From positions 1-19,859 of the forward strand of contig CAZYJG010000023.1 of assembly GCA_964647745.1 (NCBI GenBank): DNA of 19,859 nt, written 5' to 3'. The notes under the pieces were generated by a model, which saw only the letters and a program-made list of their open reading frames with translations, was not told where the DNA came from and ran no database searches. Below are positions 1 to 6,692 of this stretch, piece by piece; the first letter of the stretch is position 1, and each line of letters starts with the position of its first letter. The DNA is from Thiopontia sp964647745. Its GTDB lineage: Bacteria > Pseudomonadota > Gammaproteobacteria > GCF-002020875. A program made the translations under genes and the position numbers.

Positions 1-26
1 TTTTCCCTTACTCGTATACTTGGCAT
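1..26 (-). CDS. rpsU: 30S ribosomal protein S21, N-terminal fragment (runs off window)
   Basis: Only the first eight codons and part of a ninth lie in the window. Read on the minus strand from the ATG at 26-24 they give MPSIRVRE, which matches the conserved start of ribosomal protein S21 (MPxIxVRENEPF in many gammaproteobacteria). An AAGGA ribosome-binding sequence lies about 11 nt upstream of the ATG. The divergent neighbourhood with tsaD is the usual place for rpsU, which typically heads the rpsU-dnaG-rpoD operon. S21 is a small protein of the 30S subunit involved in initiation. The rest of the gene is outside the window, so the call rests on the short peptide, the ribosome-binding site, the promoter and the context. 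Confidence 0.8.
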
Positions 27-95
27 TCTTGGTTATATCCTTGTTGAGATCCCGCTAACTGCAGGATCCTTTCAATTACAATATGTTCTCTGTAT

Positions 96-113
96 GCGTT
101 GGCTCTGCAACGC
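96..113 (-). promoter_or_regulatory. hairpin in the rpsU leader
   Basis: A perfect 6-bp inverted repeat (GCGTTG / CAACGC) with a 6-nt loop lies in the transcribed leader between the rpsU promoter and the gene. It has no U-tract and is therefore not a terminator. It could be a stability or translational control element. No function is known to me. Confidence 0.35.
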
Positions 114-135
114 TGTTTTCAAAGAAGAGCCGCGC

Positions 136-164
136 ATTATACGGAGGGGAGGAAAAATCTGCAA
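136..164 (-). promoter_or_regulatory. sigma-70 promoter for rpsU
   Basis: On the minus strand a -35 box TTGCAG (164-159) is followed by a 17-bp spacer and a perfect TATAAT (141-136). Transcription would start near 129 and give an rpsU leader of about 100 nt. The spacing is ideal and the direction fits rpsU. Inferred from sequence only. Confidence 0.7.
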
Positions 165-205
165 TCTTTTAGCGTCTGGAATTGTAAAAGGGGGCGTCTC
201 ATGCA

Positions 206-302
206 CGTCATCCCCGCGGAGGCGGGGATCCAGTTATCTGACTGCGTATTTTTCTGGATTGCGCGACCTCGTTCCTCAGTTCCTGCATTCGTGGGAATGA
301 CG
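206..302. repeat. REP/MITE-like extragenic repeat
   Basis: The element starts with CGTCATCCCC, which opens into a perfect 8-bp hairpin (210-217 with 222-229, loop GGAG). It ends with a second small hairpin (286-290 with 295-299) and GGGAATGACG, the inverted version of its own start. This roughly 97-bp layout resembles the widespread CGTCAT-TCCCGC...GGGAATGACG family of palindromic repeats of proteobacteria. It contains no credible gene. It lies between the rpsU promoter and comEA, and I see no second copy in the window. The 27-426 gap holds only this repeat, the rpsU promoter and the leader. Confidence 0.6.
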
Positions 303-426
303 GCATCAGGAATCGCTGGATTTTGAAAAATTACAAAATATTACAGTAACATTTTGAAATAATTGTCTTTTTTCGGTTCGGTTGGTAGTCTCGGAGTTGC
401 TGTTTCAACCAATTTGAGGAGATATT

Positions 427-702
427 ATGAAGAAAATCATCGGGTTTCTGTTGGGTGTATCACTATTGGCCACCTCCCTGCTGACTGTTGCAGGGGAGCT
501 GGTCGATCTCAATACCGCGGGGCTCAAGGCGCTGACGACACTGGAGCATATCGGAAAGAAGAAGGCACAGCTGATCATCGACTATCGTGATGCCAATGGC
601 CCATTTCATGCTGTTGAGGCGCTGGCCGATATTCCGGGAATTGGAAAAAGGGCCATTGAGGACAATCTGGAGCGCATGACCATCCAGCCCCCGGCAAGGT
701 AG
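427..702 (+). CDS. secreted ComEA-like helix-hairpin-helix protein
   Basis: This 91-residue protein begins with a signal peptide (MKK, hydrophobic stretch to about residue 20, likely cleavage after VAG). It continues with a tandem helix-hairpin-helix domain of the ComEA type: DLNTAG at about 28-33, HIGKKKA at about 42-48, NGPF with a following VEAL segment, and IPGIGKRA at about 69-76. Such domains bind double-stranded DNA non-specifically, and ComEA homologues act in the periplasm during DNA uptake. Start choice is supported by GAGGAGA about 5 nt upstream of the ATG. It stands alone: no other competence gene is nearby, and it interrupts the usual rpsU-tsaD pair. A role in transformation is plausible but not shown; it could be a DNA-binding periplasmic protein of other use. 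Confidence 0.85.
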   Translation: MKKIIGFLLGVSLLATSLLTVAGELVDLNTAGLKALTTLEHIGKKKAQLIIDYRDANGPFHAVEALADIPGIGKRAIEDNLERMTIQPPAR

Positions 703-738
703 CCCTATTCCCGGGGCGCTATTTTGTTCAGTTTCGAT

Positions 739-767
739 GGCTGATCCGGTGAGGTCACCAGTATAAT
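739..767 (+). promoter_or_regulatory. possible tsaD promoter with a palindrome in the spacer
   Basis: A consensus TATAAT (762-767) lies 85 bp upstream of the tsaD start. The matching -35 region (about 739-744) is poor. A perfect palindrome GGTGA-GG-TCACC (748-759) sits between the two, which could be an operator or a chance match. No other promoter-like sequence was evident in the 703-852 gap. Confidence 0.35.
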
Positions 768-852
768 CCCACCTTTCCCGTGAAGGGATTGGCAGAGACC
801 GGTTGGCTCCCCTGGCTGAGGGGGGCGCTGGCTGGAAGCAGCGGGTACAAAA

Positions 853-1869
853 TTGATTGTTCTGGGAATAGAGAGTTCATGTGACGAGACGGGAGTTGCG
901 CTCTACAGGCTGGGGAGTGGCCTGCTGGCCCATACACTCTACAGTCAGGCAGAGATGCATGCAGCCTATGGGGGGGTGGTCCCGGAACTGGCCTCGCGTG
1001 ACCATATCCAGCGCATTCTTCCGTTGATAGAGCAGTTGATGGGAGAGAGCGGGATCTCACCGGACCAGATTGGCGGGGTTGCCTATACCGCCGGCCCCGG
1101 CCTGGCAGGGGCGTTGATGGTGGGTGCCTGTGTGGGGAGATCCCTTGCCTACTCATGGGGTGTTCCTGCGCTGGAGGTTCACCATATGGAGGGGCATCTG
1201 TTGGCGCCACTGCTGGAGGAGAGGGTCCCTGAATTCCCGTTTGTTGCACTCCTGGTCTCCGGGGGCCACACCCTGCTGGTTCGGGTGGAGGGGATTGGCC
1301 GCTACCACCATCTCGGGGAGTCCATCGATGATGCGGCTGGCGAGGCCTTTGACAAGACGGCAAAGCTGTTGGGGCTTGGCTATCCCGGAGGGCCGGCACT
1401 CTCCAGGCTGGCGGAGGAGGGGGATCCGAACCGTTTTACCTTTCCGCGCCCGATGGTGGATCGGCCCGGGCTCGATTTCAGTTTCAGCGGCCTCAAGACC
1501 TATGCCCGCAACACCCTGCAGGAGCATGTCGATGATCCCGGTATTGGGGCCGATGTGGCAAGGGCCTTTGAGGATGCGGTTGCCGATACCCTGGCGATCA
1601 AGTGCAGGCGTGCGCTGAGGGAGAGTGGTCTGGAGCGGCTGGTGGTTGCCGGCGGGGTTAGTGCCAACCAGCGCATTCGGGCCCGTCTGGGTGAGATTGC
1701 AGCGTCAGAGGGGGGGGAGGCCTTCTTCCCGCGCCCAGAATTCTGTACCGATAATGGGGCAATGATTGCGTTTGCCGGTGCACTGCGTCTGCAGGCGGGG
1801 GAGAAGTGCGGGCTGGCGATAGAGACCCATGCCCGCTGGCCAATCTCCGAACTGGCTGCGGTCAGTTAG
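853..1869 (+). CDS. tsaD: tRNA N6-adenosine threonylcarbamoyltransferase TsaD
   Basis: TsaD transfers the threonylcarbamoyl group from threonylcarbamoyl-AMP to A37 of tRNAs that read ANN codons, working with TsaB and TsaE in bacteria. The 338-residue length is typical. The family signature appears in order: IESSCDETG at 6-14, the metal-binding HMEGH at 111-115, VSGGHT at about 135-140, GEAFDKTAKLLGLGYPGGP from about 163, GGVSAN near 265 and CTDNGAMIA near 300. The start is a TTG, chosen because the protein then aligns with other TsaD proteins from residue 1; the ribosome-binding site is weak. The gene converges with plsY and the two stops overlap by 8 bp. Divergence from rpsU is the normal gammaproteobacterial arrangement apart from the intervening ComEA-like gene. 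Confidence 0.97.
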   Translation: MIVLGIESSCDETGVALYRLGSGLLAHTLYSQAEMHAAYGGVVPELASRDHIQRILPLIEQLMGESGISPDQIGGVAYTAGPGLAGALMVGACVGRSLAYSWGVPALEVHHMEGHLLAPLLEERVPEFPFVALLVSGGHTLLVRVEGIGRYHHLGESIDDAAGEAFDKTAKLLGLGYPGGPALSRLAEEGDPNRFTFPRPMVDRPGLDFSFSGLKTYARNTLQEHVDDPGIGADVARAFEDAVADTLAIKCRRALRESGLERLVVAGGVSANQRIRARLGEIAASEGGEAFFPRPEFCTDNGAMIAFAGALRLQAGEKCGLAIETHARWPISELAAVS

Positions 1870-2467
1870 ATTTTTTTGTCCCAATCTTGTCCTCCTTCCC
1901 GGAGAGGAGGTTCTGTATGTTGCTGCGGTGGCGCCAGTAGAGGAGGAGGGTGACCAGTGCCATGGCGCTGGTGAGGATCTCGGGATTGGGATCAGGGTAG
2001 AGTGTCCAGACATAGAGCGGGGCCAGCAGAATGGCGGTGAGCGCCGAGAGTGAGGAGTAACGGAAGAGGGCTGCCATCCCCAGCCAGGTGACCACTGTGG
2101 CGAGGCCGATGGTCCAGTGGAGCCCAATCAGGGTTCCAAGCGCGGTCGCCACCCCCTTGCCCCCCTTGAATCCAAAAAATACCGGATAGAGGTGGCCCAG
2201 AAAGGCGGCCAGCAGGGTCAGTGCAACCACTGTCTCATCAAGCTGCAGCTGTACGGCAACCATTACCGGAACAAGCCCCTTCAGCATGTCCCCCAACAGG
2301 GTCATCAGTGCCGCCCCCTTTCCACCAAGGCGTAGTACATTGGTTGCACCCGGGTTTTTTGACCCCCCGGATCGTGGATCGGGGAGGCCGAGTATCCGGC
2401 AGATCAGGATGGCTGCGGAGAGAGAGCCGATCAGATAGGCCGAGAGGATGAGTACTGTTTCAGTCAT
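1862..2467 (-). CDS. plsY: glycerol-3-phosphate acyltransferase PlsY
   Basis: PlsY is an inner-membrane enzyme that acylates glycerol-3-phosphate from acyl-phosphate, the first committed step of phospholipid synthesis in most bacteria. The 201-residue protein has about five hydrophobic segments and the three family motifs: SGGSKNPGATN at 33-43, DMLKG at 60-64, and GHLYP then FKGGKGVAT at 91-108. The C-terminus is lysine-rich. The ATG start has no evident Shine-Dalgarno sequence. It is divergent from folB with 64 bp between the starts and overlaps the tsaD stop on the other strand, so neither gene has room for its own terminator. This tsaD-plsY-folB neighbourhood is common in gammaproteobacteria. 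Confidence 0.96.
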   Translation of the reverse strand: MTETVLILSAYLIGSLSAAILICRILGLPDPRSGGSKNPGATNVLRLGGKGAALMTLLGDMLKGLVPVMVAVQLQLDETVVALTLLAAFLGHLYPVFFGFKGGKGVATALGTLIGLHWTIGLATVVTWLGMAALFRYSSLSALTAILLAPLYVWTLYPDPNPEILTSAMALVTLLLYWRHRSNIQNLLSGKEDKIGTKKSN

Positions 2468-2531
2468 GGGGGCAGTGTAGGGAAGAATTATGGGATAATC
2501 CAGCTGAACATCATCAGGAACAGGAGTTGTA

Positions 2532-2888
2532 GTGGATATCGTCTATATCAAGGATCTTCAGATCAAGACCGTGATTGGAATCTATGACTGGGAGCGGGAG
2601 ATCAAGCAGACCGTAAGTATCGACCTGGAGATGGGGACCGATATCAGCAAGGCGGCAGAGAGCGATACCATCGAGCATACGCTGGACTACAAGGCGGTGG
2701 CCAAGCGGATCATCTCCTTTGTGGAGGAGAGCAGTTTTCAGCTGGTGGAGACCATGGCGGAACGTATTGCCGGGATTGTGCAGTCGGAGTTTGGCGTTCC
2801 GGGGCTGCGGCTCAGGGTGAGCAAGCCCGGTGCCGTAACCGGTTCCCGTGATGTGGGGGTGATGATCGAGCGGGGTGAAAAGATCTGA
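2532..2888 (+). CDS. folB: dihydroneopterin aldolase FolB
   Basis: FolB converts 7,8-dihydroneopterin to 6-hydroxymethyl-7,8-dihydropterin and glycolaldehyde in folate synthesis. The 118-residue protein is full length and close to the E. coli protein: it opens MDIVYIKDL, keeps GIYDWERE (catalytic-site Glu near residue 21) and ends with LRVSKPGAV (catalytic Lys) and VGVMIERG. The GTG start is supported by AGGAG 5 nt upstream. Its TGA overlaps the folK ATG by one base, which implies translational coupling with the enzyme for the next step. Confidence 0.97.
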   Translation: MDIVYIKDLQIKTVIGIYDWEREIKQTVSIDLEMGTDISKAAESDTIEHTLDYKAVAKRIISFVEESSFQLVETMAERIAGIVQSEFGVPGLRLRVSKPGAVTGSRDVGVMIERGEKI

Positions 2889-3376
2889 TGCCGCGAGTCT
2901 ATCTCAGTATCGGCAGCAATATTGATCGGGAGAGGAGTGTTCGAGAGGGTATTCGGCAGCTGCAGGAGCAGTTTGGCGAGCTGACACTATCAACCATCTA
3001 CGAGAGTGATGCGGTGGGATTTGAGGGGGATGCCTTCTACAACCTGGTCGTCGGATTTGACTCCGATCTGGGGTGGCAGGAGATCCAGCAGCGGCTGCGT
3101 CAGATCGAGGAGGACAATGGGCGGGAGCGCGGGGCGGAGAAATTCAACCCACGCACACTGGACCTGGATCTGCTGCTCTACGGAGATCTCGATCTGCAGG
3201 ATCAGGGGGTGGACCTTCCGCGTGCGGAGATCTTTGAGTATGCCTTTGTGTTGAGACCACTGGCCGAGATTGCAGGAGAGGAGCGCCATCCGCAGACGGG
3301 GGAGCGTTATGATCGGCTCTGGGAGCGGTTTGAGCAGCCCGTCCAGAGATTGCGACCGATCCCATTTCAGCTCTAG
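2888..3376 (+). CDS. folK: 2-amino-4-hydroxy-6-hydroxymethyldihydropteridine pyrophosphokinase FolK
   Basis: FolK (HPPK) transfers pyrophosphate from ATP to 6-hydroxymethyl-7,8-dihydropterin, the product of FolB. The 162-residue protein has the N-terminal YLSIGSNI substrate loop and the HPPK signature NPRTLDLDLLLYGD, whose two Asp residues bind the magnesium ions. It is coupled to folB through a TGATG-type overlap. Its TAG stop shares a CTAG tetranucleotide with the stop of the convergent pteridine reductase, so three pterin genes sit together. Confidence 0.97.
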   Translation: MPRVYLSIGSNIDRERSVREGIRQLQEQFGELTLSTIYESDAVGFEGDAFYNLVVGFDSDLGWQEIQQRLRQIEEDNGRERGAEKFNPRTLDLDLLLYGDLDLQDQGVDLPRAEIFEYAFVLRPLAEIAGEERHPQTGERYDRLWERFEQPVQRLRPIPFQL

Positions 3377-4128
3377 TTGCTCAGGGTGCGGCCCCCATCC
3401 ACGTTGATGATCTGCCCGGTAATGTAGTGGGCATCGCGAATCAGAAAGAGGGCAGTATCTGCAATATCATCCGGCACTCCGCTCCTCTTGAGTGCAGTGC
3501 GGGAGAGGATGTCATATTTGGTTGCATCATCCATCTTGTTCTCCGGCCAGAGGATGGCGCCGGGGGCGACCCCATTGACCCGGACATCAGGCCCCAGCTC
3601 CCGTGCCAGGCTTTTGGTCAGCATCGCCAGACCGGCCTTTGCAATGCTGTAGACCGGGTGCCTCTTGAGCGGGCGGTCGGCATGAATGTCGACAATGTTG
3701 ATGATGCTCCCTCTGTGCTCCTTCAGAAAGGGTGCGGCAGCCTGCGAGAGAAAGAGTGGCGCCTTGAGATTGGAGCCAACCAGATCATCCCAGTTCTCTT
3801 CGGTGATCTCCCCAACGGGGGTCGGGTAGAAGGTAGAGGCGTTGTTGATCAGGATATCCAGCCGCCCCCACTGCTGGTGTGCCCCCTCAACCAGGGCGCT
3901 CAACTGCGAGGTCTGGTGGAGATCTCCCTGGAGCAGCGAGACCGAGTTGGGGCGATCCTGCTGCAGCTCCTGCTGCAGGGATTTTGCTGCAGCCTGCGAG
4001 TTTCGGTAGTGAAGTGTGATATTGATCCCCGCCCGATGCAGTACCCTGGCGATGGTTGCACCAATACGGTGGGCGGCACCGGTGATTAACGCCACCTGCC
4101 CTCTGCAACTGTTGGTATCATTGCCCAC
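3373..4128 (-). CDS. pteridine reductase (FolM/PTR1-type short-chain dehydrogenase)
   Basis: This is an NADPH-dependent SDR predicted to reduce dihydropterins or dihydrofolate (FolM dihydromonapterin reductase or pteridine reductase type). With the GTG at 4128 as start it has 251 residues: TGAAHRIG nucleotide-binding motif at 16-23, NNAS at 95-98, and catalytic Y160-x3-K164. Asp147 stands 13 residues before the tyrosine where most SDRs have serine. That D-Y-K triad and its spacing are those of Leishmania PTR1 (D181, Y194, K198). The GTG start is supported by GGAG 9 nt upstream; a longer in-frame reading to 4248 would overlap the divergent methyltransferase and add residues with no family match. 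Its place beside folB-folK supports a pterin substrate. Confidence 0.88.
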   Translation of the reverse strand: MGNDTNSCRGQVALITGAAHRIGATIARVLHRAGINITLHYRNSQAAAKSLQQELQQDRPNSVSLLQGDLHQTSQLSALVEGAHQQWGRLDILINNASTFYPTPVGEITEENWDDLVGSNLKAPLFLSQAAAPFLKEHRGSIINIVDIHADRPLKRHPVYSIAKAGLAMLTKSLARELGPDVRVNGVAPGAILWPENKMDDATKYDILSRTALKRSGVPDDIADTALFLIRDAHYITGQIINVDGGRTLSN

Positions 4129-4168
4129 AACTGAAGACTCCAAACCGATGAGAGAACAAGTGTAACAG

Positions 4169-5326
4169 ATGAGCGCCACGCTCCCCGAACCTGCCAACGA
4201 GATGAGAGAGCGCTCCCAGCAACTGGAGCGGGAGATGGTTGCCTCCATCCGGCAGGCGGGTGGGTGGATCCCCTTTGACCAGTGGATGAACCAGGCGCTC
4301 TATACGCCGGGAGCGGGTTACTACAGCACCCTCTCAGCGGTGGGTGAGGGGGGGGATTTTGTTACCGCACCGGAGATCTCGCCACTCTTCTCCAGGGTGG
4401 TGGCACGACAGATTCTGCCAGCATTTTCGGAAATGGATGCCCCGGAGATTCTTGAGTTTGGTGCCGGTTCCGGGGTGATGGCAGCAGAGATACTGCTGGA
4501 GCTTGAGCGTCAACAGCAGCTGCCGGGATGCTACAACATCCTGGAGCTGAGCGGCGGGCTGCGGGCCCGACAGCGGGAGACACTGGAACGCAACGCCCCC
4601 CACCTGCTGGAGCGGGTCTGCTGGCTGGACCGGCTACCGGAAGCCCCCTTTCAGGGAGTTGTGGTTGCCAATGAGGTGCTGGATGCGATCCCGTTTCAGC
4701 GCTTTGTGGTGCGTGGCGGGAGGCCGGTTGCCGTTGGGGTCTCCATTGATTCGGAGGGGGGGCTGGCGCTGATGGAGAGTCCGGAATCCGGCGTTGAGCT
4801 TCCAGCGGATCTGAGGCGTGAGGAGATGGCAGAGGGGTACCGGTCCGAGATTCGTCCCGGGATCACCCCCTGGATCGCCTCAATCTCCGGTCTGCTGGAG
4901 AGAGGTCTGGTGCTGCTGCTCGATTATGGCTACCCGCGTGGCGAGTACTATCGTCCAGAGCGCCAGAATGGGACCTTGAGCTGCTTCTACCGACACCATC
5001 AGCATGGTGACTCTCTCTGGTATCCCGGTCTTCAGGATATCACCGCCCATGTCGATTTCACTACAGTTGCAGAAGCGGCCGACGCGGCCGGACTCGATGT
5101 CGCGGCCTTCACAACCCAGGCCTATTTTCTGCTGGGAGGTGGTATTGCCCAGCTGGCCGAGGAGGAGTCACTGGATGAGCTGAAGAGCCGTATCGAGACC
5201 TCGCGCGCCATCCAGCAGCTGACCCTGCCGGCGCAGATGGGGGAGGTGGTGAAGGTGATGGCACTGACCCGTGGGGTGGAGCTGCAGCAGGGTTTTACCC
5301 TCCATGATCAGCGCCACACGTTATAG
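4169..5326 (+). CDS. MidA/NDUFAF7-family SAM-dependent methyltransferase
   Basis: This 385-residue protein belongs to the MidA family (COG1565, former DUF185). In mitochondria the homologue NDUFAF7 symmetrically dimethylates an arginine of the complex I subunit NDUFS2; bacterial substrates are unclear to me. Features in order: GAGYYS at 48-53, GDFVTAPEIS at 62-71, SAM-binding EFGAGSG at 96-102, and NEVLDAIPF from N168. The ATG start lies 41 bp from the divergent pteridine reductase start; its ribosome-binding site is weak and a second ATG at 4202 is possible. It is followed by a 160-bp gap that holds a long palindrome. Confidence 0.88.
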   Translation: MSATLPEPANEMRERSQQLEREMVASIRQAGGWIPFDQWMNQALYTPGAGYYSTLSAVGEGGDFVTAPEISPLFSRVVARQILPAFSEMDAPEILEFGAGSGVMAAEILLELERQQQLPGCYNILELSGGLRARQRETLERNAPHLLERVCWLDRLPEAPFQGVVVANEVLDAIPFQRFVVRGGRPVAVGVSIDSEGGLALMESPESGVELPADLRREEMAEGYRSEIRPGITPWIASISGLLERGLVLLLDYGYPRGEYYRPERQNGTLSCFYRHHQHGDSLWYPGLQDITAHVDFTTVAEAADAAGLDVAAFTTQAYFLLGGGIAQLAEEESLDELKSRIETSRAIQQLTLPAQMGEVVKVMALTRGVELQQGFTLHDQRHTL

Positions 5327-5354
5327 TTATCGCAGTGTGATCAATGAGTTCAAC

Positions 5355-5458
5355 AGTGTTGGCAGCGCCTGCCTGCGGCATGCTCAAGCACATCCCTGTG
5401 TCGCTCGGCTGTGGGCATCCTTGCCCACAGACGGCCGCAGGTCAGGACTGCCAACACT
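5355..5458. repeat. 104-bp imperfect palindrome with nested hairpin
   Basis: The outer arms AGTGTTGGCAG (5355-5365) and CTGCCAACACT (5448-5458) are perfect inverted repeats. After a symmetric 6-nt mismatch on each side comes a second perfect pair, CCTGCGG (5372-5378) with CCGCAGG (5435-5441). The centre holds a separate 8-bp hairpin CTGTGGGC / GCCCACAG (5409-5416 with 5423-5430). This symmetry looks like a MITE or a large stem-loop between the methyltransferase gene and uppP. No target-site duplication is clear and no U-tract follows, so a simple terminator is unlikely. Confidence 0.6.
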
Positions 5459-5486
5459 TTCGAGACGATGATGTAGAGTAGCAGCC

Positions 5487-6284
5487 ATGGAATTATTTCA
5501 GATCACCATTCTTTCGCTGATTCAGGGGCTGACCGAGTTTCTCCCCATCTCCAGCTCTGCACATCTGATCCTGGTGCCGGTTCTGACAGGGTGGCAGGAT
5601 CAGGGGCTGGCATTTGATGTGGCGGTCCATATCGGAACACTGCTCGCTGTTGTGGGCTATTTCCGCCATGAGCTTGTCACGATGCTCTCGGAGTGGGCGG
5701 GTTCACTGGTCGGCAGGGGGGTGACCTTGGATGCCAGGCTGGCCTGGGCGGTAGGGCTGGGGACCATCCCGGTTGGGCTGGTGGGGCTGCTGTTCAACGA
5801 GGGGATCGAGCTCTATCTCCGTTCGCCACTGGTGATTGCGGCCACCACAATCCTCTTTGGTCTATTGCTCTGGTGGGCAGACCGAATGGGGCAGCATCAG
5901 ATTGATGAGCACCAGATGGGGTGGAGGGTTGTGGCAGTGGTGGCACTGGCACAGGCGCTTGCACTGATTCCCGGAACCTCCCGCTCCGGCATCACTATCA
6001 CGGCGGGGCTGATGATGGGGCTGACCCGACAGGCGGCGGCACGCTTTTCATTCCTCCTCTCGATTCCGGTCATCCTGCTGGCGGGCGGACTGGAGACCAT
6101 GGAGCTGATTGAGCAGGGTGATGGGGTGGAGTGGGGTGCACTGCTGCTGGGGACACTGCTCTCTGCGGTGAGTGCCTACCTCTGCATCCACTACTTCCTG
6201 AAACTGCTGGACCGGGTGGGGATGGTTCCGTTTGTGCTCTACCGGCTGCTGCTGGGCGGCCTGCTGCTTGTGCTCTATCTGTAG
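5487..6284 (+). CDS. uppP: undecaprenyl-diphosphatase UppP (BacA)
   Basis: UppP removes a phosphate from undecaprenyl pyrophosphate at the periplasmic face of the inner membrane, regenerating the lipid carrier for peptidoglycan and other surface polymers. The 265-residue protein is very hydrophobic with several membrane segments. It carries both family motifs: E17-FLPISSSAH at 17-26 and PGTSRSG at 162-168, with the key Arg at 166. The ATG has only a weak GAG-rich ribosome-binding sequence. A VanZ-like gene follows after 27 bp in the same direction and is probably co-transcribed. Confidence 0.97.
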   Translation: MELFQITILSLIQGLTEFLPISSSAHLILVPVLTGWQDQGLAFDVAVHIGTLLAVVGYFRHELVTMLSEWAGSLVGRGVTLDARLAWAVGLGTIPVGLVGLLFNEGIELYLRSPLVIAATTILFGLLLWWADRMGQHQIDEHQMGWRVVAVVALAQALALIPGTSRSGITITAGLMMGLTRQAAARFSFLLSIPVILLAGGLETMELIEQGDGVEWGALLLGTLLSAVSAYLCIHYFLKLLDRVGMVPFVLYRLLLGGLLLVLYL

Positions 6285-6311
6285 TCAGGAGCTGGGCCTG
6301 ATGAGCGTTGC

Positions 6312-6692
6312 ATGATGCAGTTGCATTTCTACCGGATCTGGCTGATGATTGGATGGGGGATGGTGATGGGGATCATCCTCCTCTCACTGGTTCCAGTTCC
6401 CGATGCCGGTGTGGAGCTGCCAAGTGACAAGTTGCTCCATCTCGTTGCCTATGCACTCCTGATGGGGTGGTTTGTGCAGCTCTATCGGGGTTCAGCCAGA
6501 AGGGCCTTTGCATTGGGCTTTATCTGTCTGGGGATTGTGCTGGAGCTCCTGCAAGGAATGACACCCTATCGCATGTTCGAGTGGTGGGACATGGTCGCCA
6601 ACGGGAGTGGTGTTGCACTCTCCTATCTGTTGGGGCTGACCGCTTTTGATCAGCTGCTCAGCCGATTCGAGAGGCTCTTGCGGGCCGCCTGA
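6312..6692 (+). CDS. VanZ-like membrane protein
   Basis: A 126-residue membrane protein of the VanZ-like family: hydrophobic segments near residues 7-27, 40-57, 66-82 and 98-112, and the typical S-D-K-L-x-H-x-x-A-Y-A pattern (PSDKLLHLVAYALL, about 37-50), followed later by ELLQ and a DMVANGSG segment. VanZ-like proteins have no agreed enzymatic role; VanZ itself contributes to teicoplanin resistance. Two adjacent Met codons (6312 and 6315) can serve as start. Its last 43 bp overlap the end of cca on the opposite strand. Confidence 0.82.
   Translation: MMQLHFYRIWLMIGWGMVMGIILLSLVPVPDAGVELPSDKLLHLVAYALLMGWFVQLYRGSARRAFALGFICLGIVLELLQGMTPYRMFEWWDMVANGSGVALSYLLGLTAFDQLLSRFERLLRAA

Noticed and set aside
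700..725. Possible terminator after comEA (GCCC / GGGC followed by TATTTTG)
   Set aside because: Stem of only 4 bp and a short, interrupted T-run; too weak to report as a feature.
755..1399. 214-codon minus-strand ORF across the start of tsaD
   Set aside because: It is antisense to a well-supported gene, proline/arginine-rich with no family resemblance, and has the make-up expected of a shadow frame in GC-rich DNA.
3373..4248. Longer pteridine reductase reading frame starting at 4248
   Set aside because: The extra 40 residues overlap the divergent methyltransferase start and do not resemble an SDR; the GTG at 4128 has a better ribosome-binding site.
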